The notes under the pieces: model-generated
Database searches by the model: none
Told to the model about the DNA's origin: nothing
What the model saw: only the letters and a program-made list of their open reading frames with translations
Shown here: positions 1-10,010 of the stretch, piece after piece
How positions within the stretch are numbered: the stretch's first letter is position 1
Layout of the letters: the number at the start of each line of letters is the position of its first letter
Position numbers and translations under genes: made by a program
Source: Diphasiastrum complanatum
Taxonomy: Eukaryota > Streptophyta > Lycopodiopsida > Lycopodiales > Lycopodiaceae
DNA: 64,000 nt
NCBI GenBank assembly: GCA_029204225.1
Contig: CM055100.1
Coordinates: forward strand, 31,202,149 to 31,266,148
Reading direction: 5' to 3'

Positions 1-288
1 TCACATTACATCTTTTTACAGGATCAGCACAGCAGCAGCAGCACAGCCTTGACATTTTACCCTAGATACATATGATTAGTATGCGCACTCTCGCATACGT
101 GTCTATTTTAGTTTATACTAGATGTTTTCTTTATTACAGTTTGGAGACGTTTTTATACGCTCCCATTGTTACCACATACATGACATGTACTTCATTAGTC
201 TTATATGCCTTTTGGCATGGAAAAGACATTAATAAAGATTTCTTCTTTCTTTCTTCTTCTCTCTCACTCTCTCTCTCTCTCATCTTTT
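1..288 (+). mobile_element. 3' end of a LINE (tail copy 1)
   Basis: This is the 3' untranslated end of a non-LTR retrotransposon. The same terminus recurs on the minus strand at 1774-1990, on the plus strand at 7730-7919, and diverged at 13340-13438. The terminal block holds a small hairpin (arms ATGCC and GGCAT, 205-218), then AAAAGACATTAATAAAG (220-236) with a canonical AATAAA, then a TTCT-rich tract that grades into (CT)n. The coding part would lie left of base 1. Confidence 0.7.
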
Positions 289-502
289 GATCTCCATCTT
301 ATTGTATGTAAACAATGTGGTTCTCATATCCTGAACTCAAGGGTTGCAACGAACCGTAGGTGCTCTTCTTTGCCTTTTGCATACACTAGGGTCTCTCTAA
401 AACTTGGGGAGCTCTAAGAAATTCTTTTGAAACCCAATAGCAAGTACATGATAAATGAAAGCAAGACACCTAGTATTCAAACCTTAGAATCAAGATTGAA
501 AT

Positions 503-952
503 CAATGGCTTCAATGCTCAAGTCAGAACTTGTAGTTTAAGAAGATTGAAGAACTTTTTAAAAAAAATTCAAAACTTTGGACATGGTGGTAGGTACTCGA
601 AAACATGTCAACAGCCACACTTCTATGCCTAGCCCTAATCACCTCACGGGACAACGCGGAAATGCAAAAAAAAATGGTTTATTTTCCAATCGTTTCGAGC
701 ATCAATTTGACGTTTCGAAACGAGTTTCAATGGCTTCAATGCTCAAGTCAGAACTTGTAGTTTAAGAAGATTGAAGAACTTTTTAAAAAAAATTCAAAAC
801 TTTGGACATGGTGGTAGGTACTCGAAAACATGTCAACAGCCACACTTCTATGCCTAGCCCTAATCACCTCACAGGACAACACGGAAATGCAAAAAAAATT
901 GGTTTTCTTCCAATCGTTTCGAACATCAATTTGACGTTTCGAAACGGGACCC
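503..952. repeat. Tandem duplication, two 225-bp units
   Basis: A unit starting with CAATGGCTTCAATGCTCAAG at 503 is repeated from 728 with about 225 bp period and only a few differences. Both units include an A-rich stretch, the phrase GGACATGGTGGTAGGTACTC, and a final GTTTCGAAAC palindrome. No protein is recognised in either unit. The second unit runs straight into the hairpin pair at 938-983. Confidence 0.85.
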
Positions 953-983
953 GTTTCGAACGTGTTTCATCGTTTGAAACACG
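938..983. repeat. Two back-to-back perfect hairpins
   Basis: Bases 938-948 (TTCGAAACGGG) are the exact reverse complement of 950-960 around one central A. Immediately after, 961-969 (CGTGTTTCA) is the exact reverse complement of 975-983 with a 5-nt loop. The two stem-loops abut without a spacer. Function is unknown; they sit at the end of the 225-bp duplication and just before LINE-derived sequence. Confidence 0.85.
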
Positions 984-1006
984 TTTCGATACAACATTGG
1001 CTACTA

Positions 1007-1720
1007 TGGGAGGGTCCGCCTCTAGAGATGGTTTCCTCATACACTTACTTGAGAGTACTTTTCTTAGGAGTCAGGACAAGGATTTAGCATGAGACAGGCA
1101 ACAATAGCTCGATTGGGGAAGGGTATTGCCTCCCTTGTCCAATTGGAGTGGTTTTGTTTCAAAGGTCATATACGAGATGCACTTAGTAAGTGCCAGCTAT
1201 TTGATACCATAATGACACCTACAACCATGTATGTTGCACAAGTCTGGTGCACTGGACTTATGATGACAAAGTGGACTCACATTTCTAGACTTCAGGTCAC
1301 CATGCTCTCACGGATGACACGAGTGCAGCCCTTGGTACCACATCAGATCATTTTGGCAGAATTTATTGTCCCTCCACTATAGTTGGAGGTTGTTCTTCAT
1401 TCGATCATATTTATTCAACAGCTCAAGCAGTTGGGGGAGACAGAGACACGATATTCCAGAACATCATTGTCTTCATCACAAGTAGTGTTCAACTAGGGAC
1501 ATCATCTTTCATGGTACTCACAAGCATTGCATTTACTCCATTCAGGGGTTATCTCTCTATCGGCATTGATGCGTTGATCCAATGGACACATGTTCTGATG
1601 ATTTGGATCTGAACTACTATCCACTCAATCACACTTTTAGCTTGTTACTTAGACTTTTACTATTCAACCTTCATGTCTACACCCAGGTATGTGTAAGACG
1701 CCACTATCTCTAGTCCATCA
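1007..1720 (+). pseudogene. LINE fragment D, region after the reverse transcriptase
   Basis: The longest frame (1089-1382, 97 codons) matches in order the post-RT region of the LINEs at 11560-11820 and 11990-12330. Shared landmarks are a run like GKGIASLVQLE, the phrase MYVAQVWCTG, ISRLQVTMLSRM, and PHQIILAEF-VPP. After the stop at 1382 the homology continues with further stops to about 1720. No catalytic domain is present, so this is a dead internal fragment. Its 3' UTR is not seen here because a minus-strand LINE tail begins at 1774. Confidence 0.7.
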
Positions 1721-1768
1721 TAATAGAACATAGTGTCTCTCATATGCTGCCTGTTGGTGTTAAACACC

Positions 1769-1773
<5 letters not shown>

Positions 1774-1845
<72 letters not shown>

Positions 1846-1990
1846 TTAATGTCTTTTCCATGCCAAAAAGCATATAAGACTAATGAAATACATGTCAAGT
1901 ATGTGATAACAATGGGAGCGTATAAAACGTCTCCAAAGCTGTAATAAAGAAACATCTAGTACAAACTAAGATAAATGCGAAAATGATTGT
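1774..1990 (-). mobile_element. LINE tail copy 2, inverted, with (GA)34
   Basis: Read on the minus strand this is the same 3' end as bases 60-288: the tract around TTGGAGACG, the ATGC...GCAT hairpin, GACATTAATAAAT, and then a pure (CT)n of about 68 bp (seen as GA at 1774-1841). It is 5' truncated at about 1990, where a second (GA)n begins. It lies in what is probably an intron of the RING gene at 2071-2267, in the same orientation as that gene. Confidence 0.7.
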
Positions 1991-1992
1991 AC

Positions 1993-1996
<4 letters not shown>

Positions 1997-2038
<42 letters not shown>
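1997..2038. repeat. (GA)n microsatellite
   Basis: About 21 uninterrupted GA units. It sits directly at the 5' boundary of the inverted LINE tail, so this LINE copy is bounded on both sides by GA/CT repeats. Confidence 0.95.
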
Positions 2039-2040
<2 letters not shown>

Positions 2041-2070
2041 CCACTCCACTCCACAACGCTAAGAGCAAAC

Positions 2071-2267
2071 CTGGATCAAGCTCACTGGACCTCCACCAAA
2101 AAACCGATTATATTTTGCAATGTCCCGCATGACCCGTTCAGATTCAACATCATGTTCTTGTCCAATCAAATTGCTAGGTATAAATAAATTTATAGGACGG
2201 CGGCATATGGGGCACTTGCAAGGATGCAGAGCAGAACTGTGGTGCCAAACCATCAAAATACATTCAC
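2071..2267 (-). CDS. Single exon of an RNF170-like RING E3 ubiquitin ligase
   Basis: The minus-strand translation carries the second half of a RING finger: GECILMVWHHSSALHPC, then KCPICRRPI, then a downstream DIAKYNRFFGGGP block. The CI-x-W spacing, CPxCR and the YNR-x-F-x-G-x-P motif are those of the RNF170 family of ER-membrane ubiquitin ligases. Splice signals bound the homology precisely: acceptor ATGCAG before 2267 and donor CAG|GTTTGC after 2071, giving a 197-bp internal exon with a phase-1 5' boundary. The first RING half (Cys-Gly-His part) and the C-terminal membrane region are not found nearby, so neighbouring exons must lie across long introns. The 3' side intron holds a LINE tail and GA repeats. 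An exon captured by a transposon, or a pseudogene, cannot be excluded. Confidence 0.65.
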
Positions 2268-2299
2268 CTGCATGTAAGATCACCTTCAACTTAATGATT

Positions 2300-3660
2300 C
2301 ACACTTCACAAGAAAAGCTTTGAAAGGATTTCACAAGATTAAAGGGAAGTTTTTCCAAAGTTTGCACAGCACTATGAAAATCCTGCTGGCTATAAGGTAG
2401 CAAAAGGCTCACGTTTTTCAAAAACTCTAAGCTATAAAATCCCAAAACAAAAGAATAATAGGAAACGTGCAGTCCTCACCCCAAAAGAAAGTAACATTGC
2501 GAATCAGCATGATTCTTGTTCACTGAAGGGCATGAGCCTATACAATATAATGCCACTTACATAGACTAATTGAAATTGGTAAACAGCATTGCTTCCAACC
2601 AAACCCCTCTGAAAACTATATCGACTACTCTTGAGGATATTAAAAGCAAAGGAAGGTATCATGGCAGAGATGATATCAAAACGTTTCTTTTAAAACACCT
2701 ATTTTCATATATATTTTGGATGTATGAGGACATTAGATGCTTCAGCTAAGGACATAGAAAGAGCTTGAAGTGGCTCATGATTGTAAACCATAAGCAGTAA
2801 TGTCCACTTCGAGGAAAAGATTGGACGTTAGATATAAGTGAAACTAGCAAAGTTGATATGAACAATATTCAAGGTGCCATATAAAAACTTTCTGGAACTG
2901 CTAACAAGCAACAATATCAAAATAACTGTCAACATATGGTTCTTCACGATCCTCTGTGGTAAACTTTAAAGGGAGAATTAGTAAATAGAGGACGATACTT
3001 TCCTCTAGGAAGCCAATTTTTCAAAGGTCTCCAGTCCATTGAGCATTCAAAGCCATTAGGATTGGGATTCTAACTTGCGAATAGTTGAAGCTTTTTCAAA
3101 AACATGCTAACAATGCAATCACAGGTAAAGAAGACAACTACTACAAAAGCTACATCTGCAGTCATCTATAAAACCGAATTTCCCCTAATTTATATACCTT
3201 CTTGCCTTCTATACTAAAGCTTTAAATACTATCACAATTCAATCCCATGTTCCTGCTATAGAATCTCAAATACAGGTCCCAGAACAGAAACTCAAGACAA
3301 TTTTGACAGAGTCCTGATAGTTTAGCGATGACTTGCCTAGGTAGCACCTCTTTAGAGCAAGCATGTTCTGAGAAGGTAGCAAAATTTGTCACATGGACTT
3401 TATCTCAACCATGCACACATGTCACTATACAATTCTACTTCAGATGTAGTATGTTTAACCAAGTCTAAATCATAATAATGTAGAGAGATTTATTTGCCAA
3501 AAATGATTGACATGAGGCCTAATGATGCAGCCAAGCTTAAGAGAGTCAGTTTATATGTTTTAATTGTTCTCCAAAATGGTGATCAAACACTTGAATAGGA
3601 TTGAACTTTTATGTCATTATTAGCAGAATATAATCCAATACAACTACATTAGGGGAGAGG
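2300..3660. other. No gene recognised
   Basis: AT-rich sequence with only short, stop-broken frames on both strands. I looked for the preceding exon of the RING gene on the minus strand and did not find one. It may be intron. Confidence 0.5.
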
Positions 3661-3679
3661 AGTAACTATATGATGCTCT

Positions 3680-3683
<4 letters not shown>

Positions 3684-3720
<37 letters not shown>
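3684..3720. repeat. (CT)n microsatellite at the 5' edge of LINE-A
   Basis: About 18 CT units ending exactly where LINE-A 5' sequence starts (3721). C-runs follow at 3741-3752 and 3836-3851. Confidence 0.95.
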
Positions 3721-3724
<4 letters not shown>

Positions 3725-3915
3725 CCTCCCAAGAAACGATTCCCCCCCCCCCTCCCCATTGTGCCCTACTGCTGTCCTGGCAGCAGCGCTGCCATGTAGG
3801 ACAGCAGAGCTGCCTGCCAAGCAGGCAGCTTCGCTCCCCCCCCCCCCCCCCTTCTTCTACCCACCGCTGCTCCACCTGCCAATTCCACTGCTCCTCTCCC
3901 ATCTGATGGACTTCT

Positions 3916-4257
3916 TTGTATCCCAGATCCTCCACCTCTGCTGCAAGTTCCTCTTCCCTTCAAGAACCATCATCATCTACACCTATCCCTTACACCCCTT
4001 CTAAATCCACAGAACTATTCTCCTCTTGGCAGGATGATCGGTTCAAAGCAGAATTCCAGATCATGAAAGTAGAAATCTCACAACTGAACGAAGTAGTATC
4101 AACTTTGATCAGGGAAAAGAATGTGTTGCAGTCCAAGATTGTATCTCTAGAACAAACAATCGGAAACAAGCAGATTGCAACTTCTGAATCCACTACCACG
4201 ATGATAAAAGAATTGGAACAAAAGATAGAGAAGCAGAAAGAAGAGGCCCTCTCCTAG
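3916..4257 (+). pseudogene. LINE-A ORF1-like coiled-coil protein
   Basis: A 113-codon frame. The first 35 residues are Ser/Pro/Thr-rich. From residue about 40 the sequence is a heptad-like coiled coil (segments MKVEISQLNEVVSTLIREK and IKELEQKIEKQKEEALS), with Glu, Lys and Leu/Ile dominating. Coiled coils are typical of LINE ORF1 RNA-binding proteins. No RRM or zinc knuckle is visible. Frame continuity after 4257 is lost, though similar hydrophilic sequence runs to about 4370. Function is inferred from position upstream of the endonuclease. Confidence 0.45.
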
Positions 4258-4437
4258 GCATCTATATTGAAGAAAGTTACCAAGCCAAGCGCTCCCATAT
4301 CCTTGGTCATTTCAGCCACCATTCAGGAAGAGAAATCCCAAGAACAAAAGGCTCACAATATCACAACATGCCATGGCTGAAGCTGAGCACTTCCTTGATA
4401 CCACATTAGGACTGTGATGGTATACACTCATCTTCCA

Positions 4438-5072
4438 CAACTGGCGATTTGATTGATTTTATTATTGGTCGAGATTTACTACTTTTCATGGAGACCCATG
4501 AGAGTCAGAGCGAGGACCACCCAGTTTCCCAAGGTACAGATGGGATTCCGTGTACAGACCTGAGACTAGATCAGCTAGTGGTCATGGATTTGTAGGGGTT
4601 GCATGCTTATACAGGGAGTCTCTTCACCCGAGCATCAAGTTCATCAGACACAAGCATGCACGTTATATTTGGATTCATATTGTTGGACAAAATATTGGTT
4701 TGGACAGGGACGTCTTTGTTGCGGCATGTTATTTTCCTCCAGAGTCATCATGGATATTGTCAAATTTGCCGAGCAAGGGCATATTTTCTTCACTGGGGAT
4801 TTTAATGGCAGGACATCCTCACGACGTCAAAGGTTTATTTTACCACCGACCAGCTCCGCGTTCATGTCCTTGACAATGATGAGATGGGAGTTACCAGGAT
4901 TTCTAAGGACAGTTTGGGACCTATTACCCCATATGGTGAGTACTTATTACAATTTGGAGAGGCCCATGAGTTAGCCATTTATAATGGCTTAACTTGTTGG
5001 CCGGATTCAAGTAGATATACTTGTCATCCTCACAATGGCGAACATAGTGTCGTTGATTATCTCATGGGTTAA
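4438..5072 (+). pseudogene. LINE-A apurinic-type endonuclease domain (frameshifted)
   Basis: Three frames together give an EEP-fold endonuclease, which nicks target DNA for target-primed reverse transcription. Landmarks in order: METHES (catalytic Glu) near 4490; GFVGVACLYRESLHP near 4580; VFVAACYFPPESS near 4710; FFTGDFNGR (Asp-Asn motif) near 4790; a Leu-rich LAIYNGLT segment near 4975; and HSVVDYLMG (terminal Asp) at 5041-5069. Breaks occur at about 4750 and 4870 and a stop follows at 5070. Domain order and spacing match LINE ORF2 proteins. Confidence 0.7.
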
Positions 5073-5234
5073 CCATCTTCCATACCTCTCATCTCTTATT
5101 TTCATATCTCTCCCACCACCCTCTCTGATCGCTCTTTCCTCTCCTTCGCTATTGGTTGCCTCCCAACCCTCAATCATCGTCCCACCCCATGTTTACATAC
5201 ATGTGCACCCAGATACACATTCAACCCTCTATAC

Positions 5235-6500
5235 ATGCCAGTCTACCAGAAGTCTTTGGCCTCATTACTCTACTCTTTTCCCCATGATAGTACAATTGAA
5301 ACACAAGCTGCTTTCCTTACCACCTCTCTTCACACTGCCGCTTCTCTAATCTTTCCTTCTAATCCCCATAAAGGCAAATCCACACATTCTTCACCGCCCC
5401 GTCATCTACAACCCCCCTGGTATGATGTCAAATGTCGCTCTCTTCATCATCTTGTCACCCATGCACGTACTCCTGCTCCTAACCTTTTCCGCTCCTCCCA
5501 ACGTTCGTACCATCATACACTCCGCCGTAAAAAACATGCCTATGATGACTCCGAAGGAAAATGTCTCATTGATCTTCTCGTCAGTTCTTCCTCGGGCGCT
5601 TTTTGGCATGAGTTTATCCCTCATGCTCCACCACCTCTCTTGGATGACCTCCGCATATGGGCCGACTATGCTACTAGCCTATACACCATACCCACTGACT
5701 CACCAATCTCTATCTCTTCCCTACCTTCTGAGTTCACCTTTTTCACCTCTGACATAGTACTTGCGACCATCAAGAGAACGAAGTCCCACAAGGCGAGAGA
5801 CATCGAGGACCTTGAATCCGAACTCCTAACCCATGTTGTCGACGTACTTGCTTCTACACTAGCCACTCTCCTTAATTCTGCAGTTGTCTCTAGCTTCCCA
5901 TAATCTTGGTGCACCAACATGATCCACACCCCATCCATAAAAATGGTGACCCCATGATTCCTGGTAACTATCACAATCATGATTGGACATGTTCTAGCAA
6001 AGCTATATGGTACCATACTTCGGTCTACAGTGAGCTCAGAGGCGGAATCCAGGGGATTACATGATTTGGGACAAGCGGGGTTCTGAGCCCATTACTCTAC
6101 TACTGACCATATCTTCACATTCTGGAATTTGATTGAGGAAGCCAAGTACAGGAGAGAGAAGGTTTATTGTTGTTTTGTGAACTTCAGGAAAAGCCTTTGA
6201 TTCTGTCCCACGTTCCTTGCTCATTCGTAGACTTCGTGACCTCGGCTTCTCCATTGACATCATTTTGGCTGTGATGGCTCTTTAGGAGAGAGTCTTGGAT
6301 TGTATCCAACATGGAAGTGGTATTTCTGCGCACACTTGGAGCACCACTGGGGTGAAGTAGGGTTCTTCTCTTTGATGAGCTAGAGCGAGTCATCTCATAG
6401 TGCGGCAATTCTGGTTGCAAACTTAACGATATTCTGATTGCCATTCTTCTTTATGCCGATGATGTTGTACTAGTCTCCCTGACTAGAGAGGGGTTACAGC
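5235..6500 (+). pseudogene. LINE-A linker and reverse transcriptase (degenerate)
   Basis: The frame 5235-5903 covers the linker and start of the RT, ending in a segment like KSHKARDIEDLESELLTHVVDVLAS. Downstream, fragments align with LINE-B: a tract like IMIGHVLAKLYGT, then EAESRGLHDLGQAGF, then a damaged motif A (CFVNFRKSL where LINE-B has FVDFKKAFDS), a truncated motif B, and an intact motif C (LLYADDVVLVS) at about 6449-6480. Several stops and at least two frameshifts make it non-functional. Confidence 0.75.
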
Positions 6501-6505
6501 GCCAA

Positions 6506-7210
6506 TTGGATTGCTTACAAGGCTTTTGTATCCGATGGGGTTTGGGGGTGAACATTGCCAAGACCAAGGTTAAGGTCTTCAACGCTTCTAGAGCTTTCAT
6601 GCAGCGTCAAGAGCTCACTCTCGATGGACATATCCTAGAGGTAGTCTCTTCATACACGTACCTGGGGAATCGACATACTTTTCTCTGGTCCGACATTCAG
6701 CATGCGGCAGGCAACCACCACTCGACTCGGGAAGGGACATGCCTCGCTTGTTCAGCTAGAGCGGTTTTGCTTCCGGAAGTCCATTTGGGACTCGAAGTAA
6801 GTGTAGACTTTTTGATACCATTGTCACCCCCACAACTTATACGCAGCAAAGACATGATGTTACTGTCTTTCCTCCTCAAACTGGGCCAGTTCATTGAGCT
6901 AGACATAACAGGGTTCCTAGTTTTGCCACATTATTTGGACTTAGGATTATTACGTAGCCTCAGCTCCGCATATCATCACATCAGCTAGCTATTGAGACTG
7001 GGAGGTTCCACAGTATTCCGAGAGAGGAGCGGATTTGCGAGTTATGCTCTTTGGATGAGGTGGAGTCCGAGGAGCATTTTATCTTTGGATGCCCTATATA
7101 TTATGAGATTCGGGGGAGATACTATTGTCTGTTTCGTGACATGCCCACCACACTACGGTCACTCATAGCATATGAGGACTCCCGCTGTGTGGCACTTATG
7201 GGGGAATGAG
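6506..7210 (+). pseudogene. LINE-A thumb and C-terminal zinc-knuckle region
   Basis: The 160-codon frame starting at 6506 begins with the RT thumb (RWGLGVNIAKTKVKVFN) and the family hallmark EVVSSYTYLG. After the stop at 6988 a second frame carries ERICELCSLDEVESEEHF and GCPIYYEIRGRYYC, a C-X2-C-X9-H-X4-C zinc knuckle (zf-RVT type), at about 7018-7125. The same knuckle occurs in LINE-C at 12740-12850. Confidence 0.7.
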
Positions 7211-7329
7211 ATCTCTACGGGAAAGACTGGCTCTTCGTGAGAATACGGTTGCTATGGGGGTTCAAAGCAAAAGCTTGTATATATTTGATTGACCCATTTG
7301 GGATTTTGGGTCGCCGATGTTAGATGTTC

Positions 7330-7850
7330 CTACTGTGATGAGACCTATGTCAGACAGCTCAGCAAAGTCATCTTATTTCTCAACCTCTGACCTCTTTCTT
7401 CTCTAGGAGAAGATCACGACGAGACCCAGAGTCTGGTGATAATGATGATGATGATGTCATACTCATTCAGAGAGATCAAAGACAACACACCAACTCATAG
7501 TCATGTTGAAGCTCTCGACCTATGATGAGAAGACACACATCTCATCCTCCTAGATGACGTCAACAGCTCCCAAGGTCTCCCATGTTGCAGCTCATATCAC
7601 ATCTTTTTATAGCATCAACAAGACATGATGATAGTGCTATACTTCATCTTTGACATTTAGTTGTTTCTATGCTCCTACATATCCCATTACATTTATTTCA
7701 GTTCATAGTATTTAGATATGTTGTTATGTTTCTGTTACTGTTTCGGTGGAGACGTTCCATACGCTCCCATTATTACCACATACTTGACATGTATATTTAC
7801 TAGTCTTATATGCCTTTTGGCATGGAAAAGACATTAATAAAGCTTTTTTT

Positions 7851-7854
<4 letters not shown>
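7330..7854 (+). other. LINE-A 3' UTR with terminal hairpin
   Basis: Non-coding. Contains a (GAT)n-like run at 7438-7455 and, at 7750-7850, the family 3' terminus: GGAGACGTTCCATACGCTCC, the ATGCC-TTTT-GGCAT hairpin, and GACATTAATAAAG. The hairpin next to the end is a plausible recognition element for the element's own reverse transcriptase. Confidence 0.6.

Positions 7855-7919
<65 letters not shown>
7855..7919. repeat. (CT)n microsatellite between LINE-A and LINE-B
   Basis: About 32 CT units. On the left it joins the LINE-A 3' terminus; on the right LINE-B begins at 7920 without spacer. Confidence 0.97.
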
Positions 7920-7922
<3 letters not shown>

Positions 7923-8691
7923 CGAACTATTAATCCATGTTGCAGACACACTAGCCACTTTTCTCAATCAAGCGATTGTCTCCGGTTTCCCTTCCTCCTG
8001 GTGTACCAACATTATCCATCCCATTCATAAAATTGGTGACCCCATGAATCCTGGTAATTATCGCACTATTATGATTGGGCATATCATTGCTAAGTTATAC
8101 TGCACCCTCCAGTCAGCAGTCAGTTCTGAGGCAGAGTCTTGGAGATTACATGCATTGGGCCAGGCAGGTTTCAGGGCACACTACTCCACCACATATCATA
8201 TTTTCACCCTTCAAGCCATTATTGAGGAGGCTAGACACAAGATAGAGTGGGTCTACTATTTTTTTGTTGACTTCAAGAAAGCCTTCGACTCTGTTCCACG
8301 ATCCCTTCTCATTTAGCGGCTATGTGATCTTGGCTTTTCTACTGACACGATCTTGGCAGTGATGGCACTATATGAGAGAGTCCTTGGATGTTTTCGGAAT
8401 GACACCGGCATCTCAAATCATATCTGGAGCACTATTGGCGTGAAACAGGGTTGTTCTCTATCTCCAACCCTGTTTGGGCTATATATTGTGAGCTTGAGAG
8501 AGTCATTGAGGGATGTGGTGGCGCCGGGTGTAGGCTTGGTAGTATCTTGATTGCTATACTTTTACATGCAGATGACATGGTTCTCTTATCTCCTACCAGA
8601 GAGGGTTTACAGCGACAGCTAGACAGCCTTCATGCCTTATGCAGTAGATGGGGATTTGGGGTTAACATATTGAAAACCAAAGTTATGGTTT
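7920..8691 (+). pseudogene. LINE-B reverse transcriptase, 5' truncated, left half
   Basis: Starts mid-RT at SELLIHVADTLATFL, homologous to LINE-A residues around 5815. A good RT follows: GNYRTIMIGHIIAKLY, GQAGFRAHYSTT, motif A FFVDFKKAFDSVPRSLL (8263-8310), stop at 8314, motif B GVKQGCSLSPTLF (8440-8480), frameshift near 8490, motif C LLHADDMVLLSPTREG (8560-8605), and WGFGVNILKTKVMV to 8691. There the coding is interrupted by a 2.64 kb insert and resumes at 11350 in the same codon phase. Confidence 0.85.
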
Positions 8692-8696
8692 AGTTA

Positions 8697-9124
8697 TGGA
8701 CTTGTCTCATTACATTCGCCGCATCCATTTACATTTACTTTACTTTATGCATAAGCAGGCCTTGGGCCCTTCTTATTCATTAGTGACACTTAGACTATAT
8801 GGTTGGCCTTTGGCCTTATTATTCATTATTAGGCCATTTGGACATATGATTGGGGAGTGAGGGCCTTCTTGGAGGGCGCACTATTATCCCTCCCAGTTGG
8901 GCCCTAGCCACTGGAAGCTTCCTTTTAGGGCTTCCTCTTGGCTATAAGTAGGGAAACTGTGTCATTTGTTATTCAGCTGATGATATTGATCTCTCTCTTT
9001 AGTCTCCTTAATCTCTCTCTTTCCTGCTTTCTAGGGCTAAGTCTTGCTTATGTGCTGCTTTCATAGCTTAAGTCTTGCTTATGTGATGCTTTCGTAGCTT
9101 AGCTCTAGATCACTTGTGGCTCCA
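8697..9124 (+). repeat. Probable 5' LTR of the gypsy fragment
   Basis: Begins TGGACTTG and ends at about GGCTCCA, ten bases before a tRNA-Met primer binding site. A TATA-like GGCTATAAGTAGGG is at 8938-8951. A 32-bp near-perfect internal duplication (TAAGTCTTGCTTATGTG...) lies at 9035-9100. The exact right border is uncertain because TG...CA ends were chosen by eye and there is no partner LTR. Confidence 0.5.
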
Positions 9125-9133
9125 TTCGTAACT

Positions 9134-9145
9134 TGGTATCAGAGC
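9134..9145 (+). promoter_or_regulatory. Primer binding site, initiator tRNA-Met
   Basis: TGGTATCAGAGC is complementary to the 3' end of plant initiator tRNA-Met, the usual plant LTR-retrotransposon primer. Confidence 0.85.
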
Positions 9146-9179
9146 ACTTTCCTGTGCACTACTTTTTCAGATTTAGTAG

Positions 9180-9580
9180 AGGCCGTCCAGCGCCCTACTA
9201 ACCCATCACTTTCATCAATTTTTTCATCAGATTTCCATCGTTTTTCCAGATTTGGTAGAGGCTGGCCAGCGCCCTACTACCTTGTCATTTGCTGCCCATT
9301 TCGTGGCTTGATTGGAGGCTATCTAGCACCCTACTTCATCACCATTTTCAGCGGTTTTCTCCATTTTATTTTTTTTTCAAGTTATGTGCGGATTTTGGTA
9401 GCTACTGCCAAACGCCCTAATACCTTGCCATCTTCGACGGATTTCTCCACCGATTTGCTGTCCATTTTGCTGATTGTTTGGAGGCTGTTCAGCGCCCTGC
9501 TTCATCACCATTTTCAGCGGTTTTTCCATCATGTGCAGGATATTTGTGGATCTTACTAGCTGCTGTCCAGCACCCATTTT
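9180..9580 (+). repeat. Degenerate ~80-bp repeats in retroelement leader
   Basis: The core GGCTGTCCAGCGCCCTACTAC recurs in diverged form near 9183, 9261, 9317, 9401, 9483 and 9562, with steps of about 78, 56, 84, 82 and 79 bp. Further weak copies are near 9778 and 9858. Between cores TTCAGCGGTTTTTCCAT and similar phrases also recur. It is noncoding leader between primer binding site and gag. Confidence 0.7.
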
Positions 9581-10010
9581 CAGCTTGGATCTTCAGCTCT
9601 CTCTCTCTCTCTCTCTTTAGCCTCCTATCCAAAAATCACCCAATTCCGTAATCGTTTGCTATTCCAAATTGCCAAAATCCTGCAGCCTGTTCATCGCTGC
9701 CCCAACCTTTCCGACTTGTCAGTTTCGCCCATTATTTTATCCGTTTCTAGCCATCTTTCACAGTTTATCAAAAGGCTCTCCAGCGCCCATCCTCAACCAC
9801 ATTTCACGGAATTCCGATTCCGTTTGATATTCCAATTTGACATTTCCCTCTTGGTTGTCCAGCGCATTTTTACAGCCTTCATTTTCACTTTTTCCATTTG
9901 CTGATTGCTGCCCTTTCTTAGTTGTGATAATATTGGTTTTAATAGACTAATTTGGGGTGACGACAAGAGTCCGCTCCCTCAAGTTTTTGTCTATTCCTTC
10001 CACTATCATT

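Larger units (their letters stand above)
3721..7919 (+). mobile_element. LINE-A, near full-length non-LTR retrotransposon
   Basis: Order of parts: C-rich 5' region, coiled-coil ORF1 (3916-4257), endonuclease (about 4440-5072), linker and reverse transcriptase (5235-6500), post-RT region with zinc knuckle (6506-7210), 3' UTR, hairpin, AATAAA and (CT)n. All expected modules of an endonuclease-type LINE are present in order over about 4.1 kb, but with several stops and frameshifts. The element is flanked by (CT)n on both ends (3684-3720 and 7855-7919), which suggests insertion into a CT repeat. It is inactive. Confidence 0.75.

Noticed and set aside
1744-1944. 66-codon plus-strand frame with Arg-Glu repeats
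   Set aside because: Antisense to a LINE tail and its GA tract.
9116-9559. 147-codon frame as a protein
   Set aside because: Lies in a retroelement leader of degenerate repeats between primer site and gag, and has no domain.
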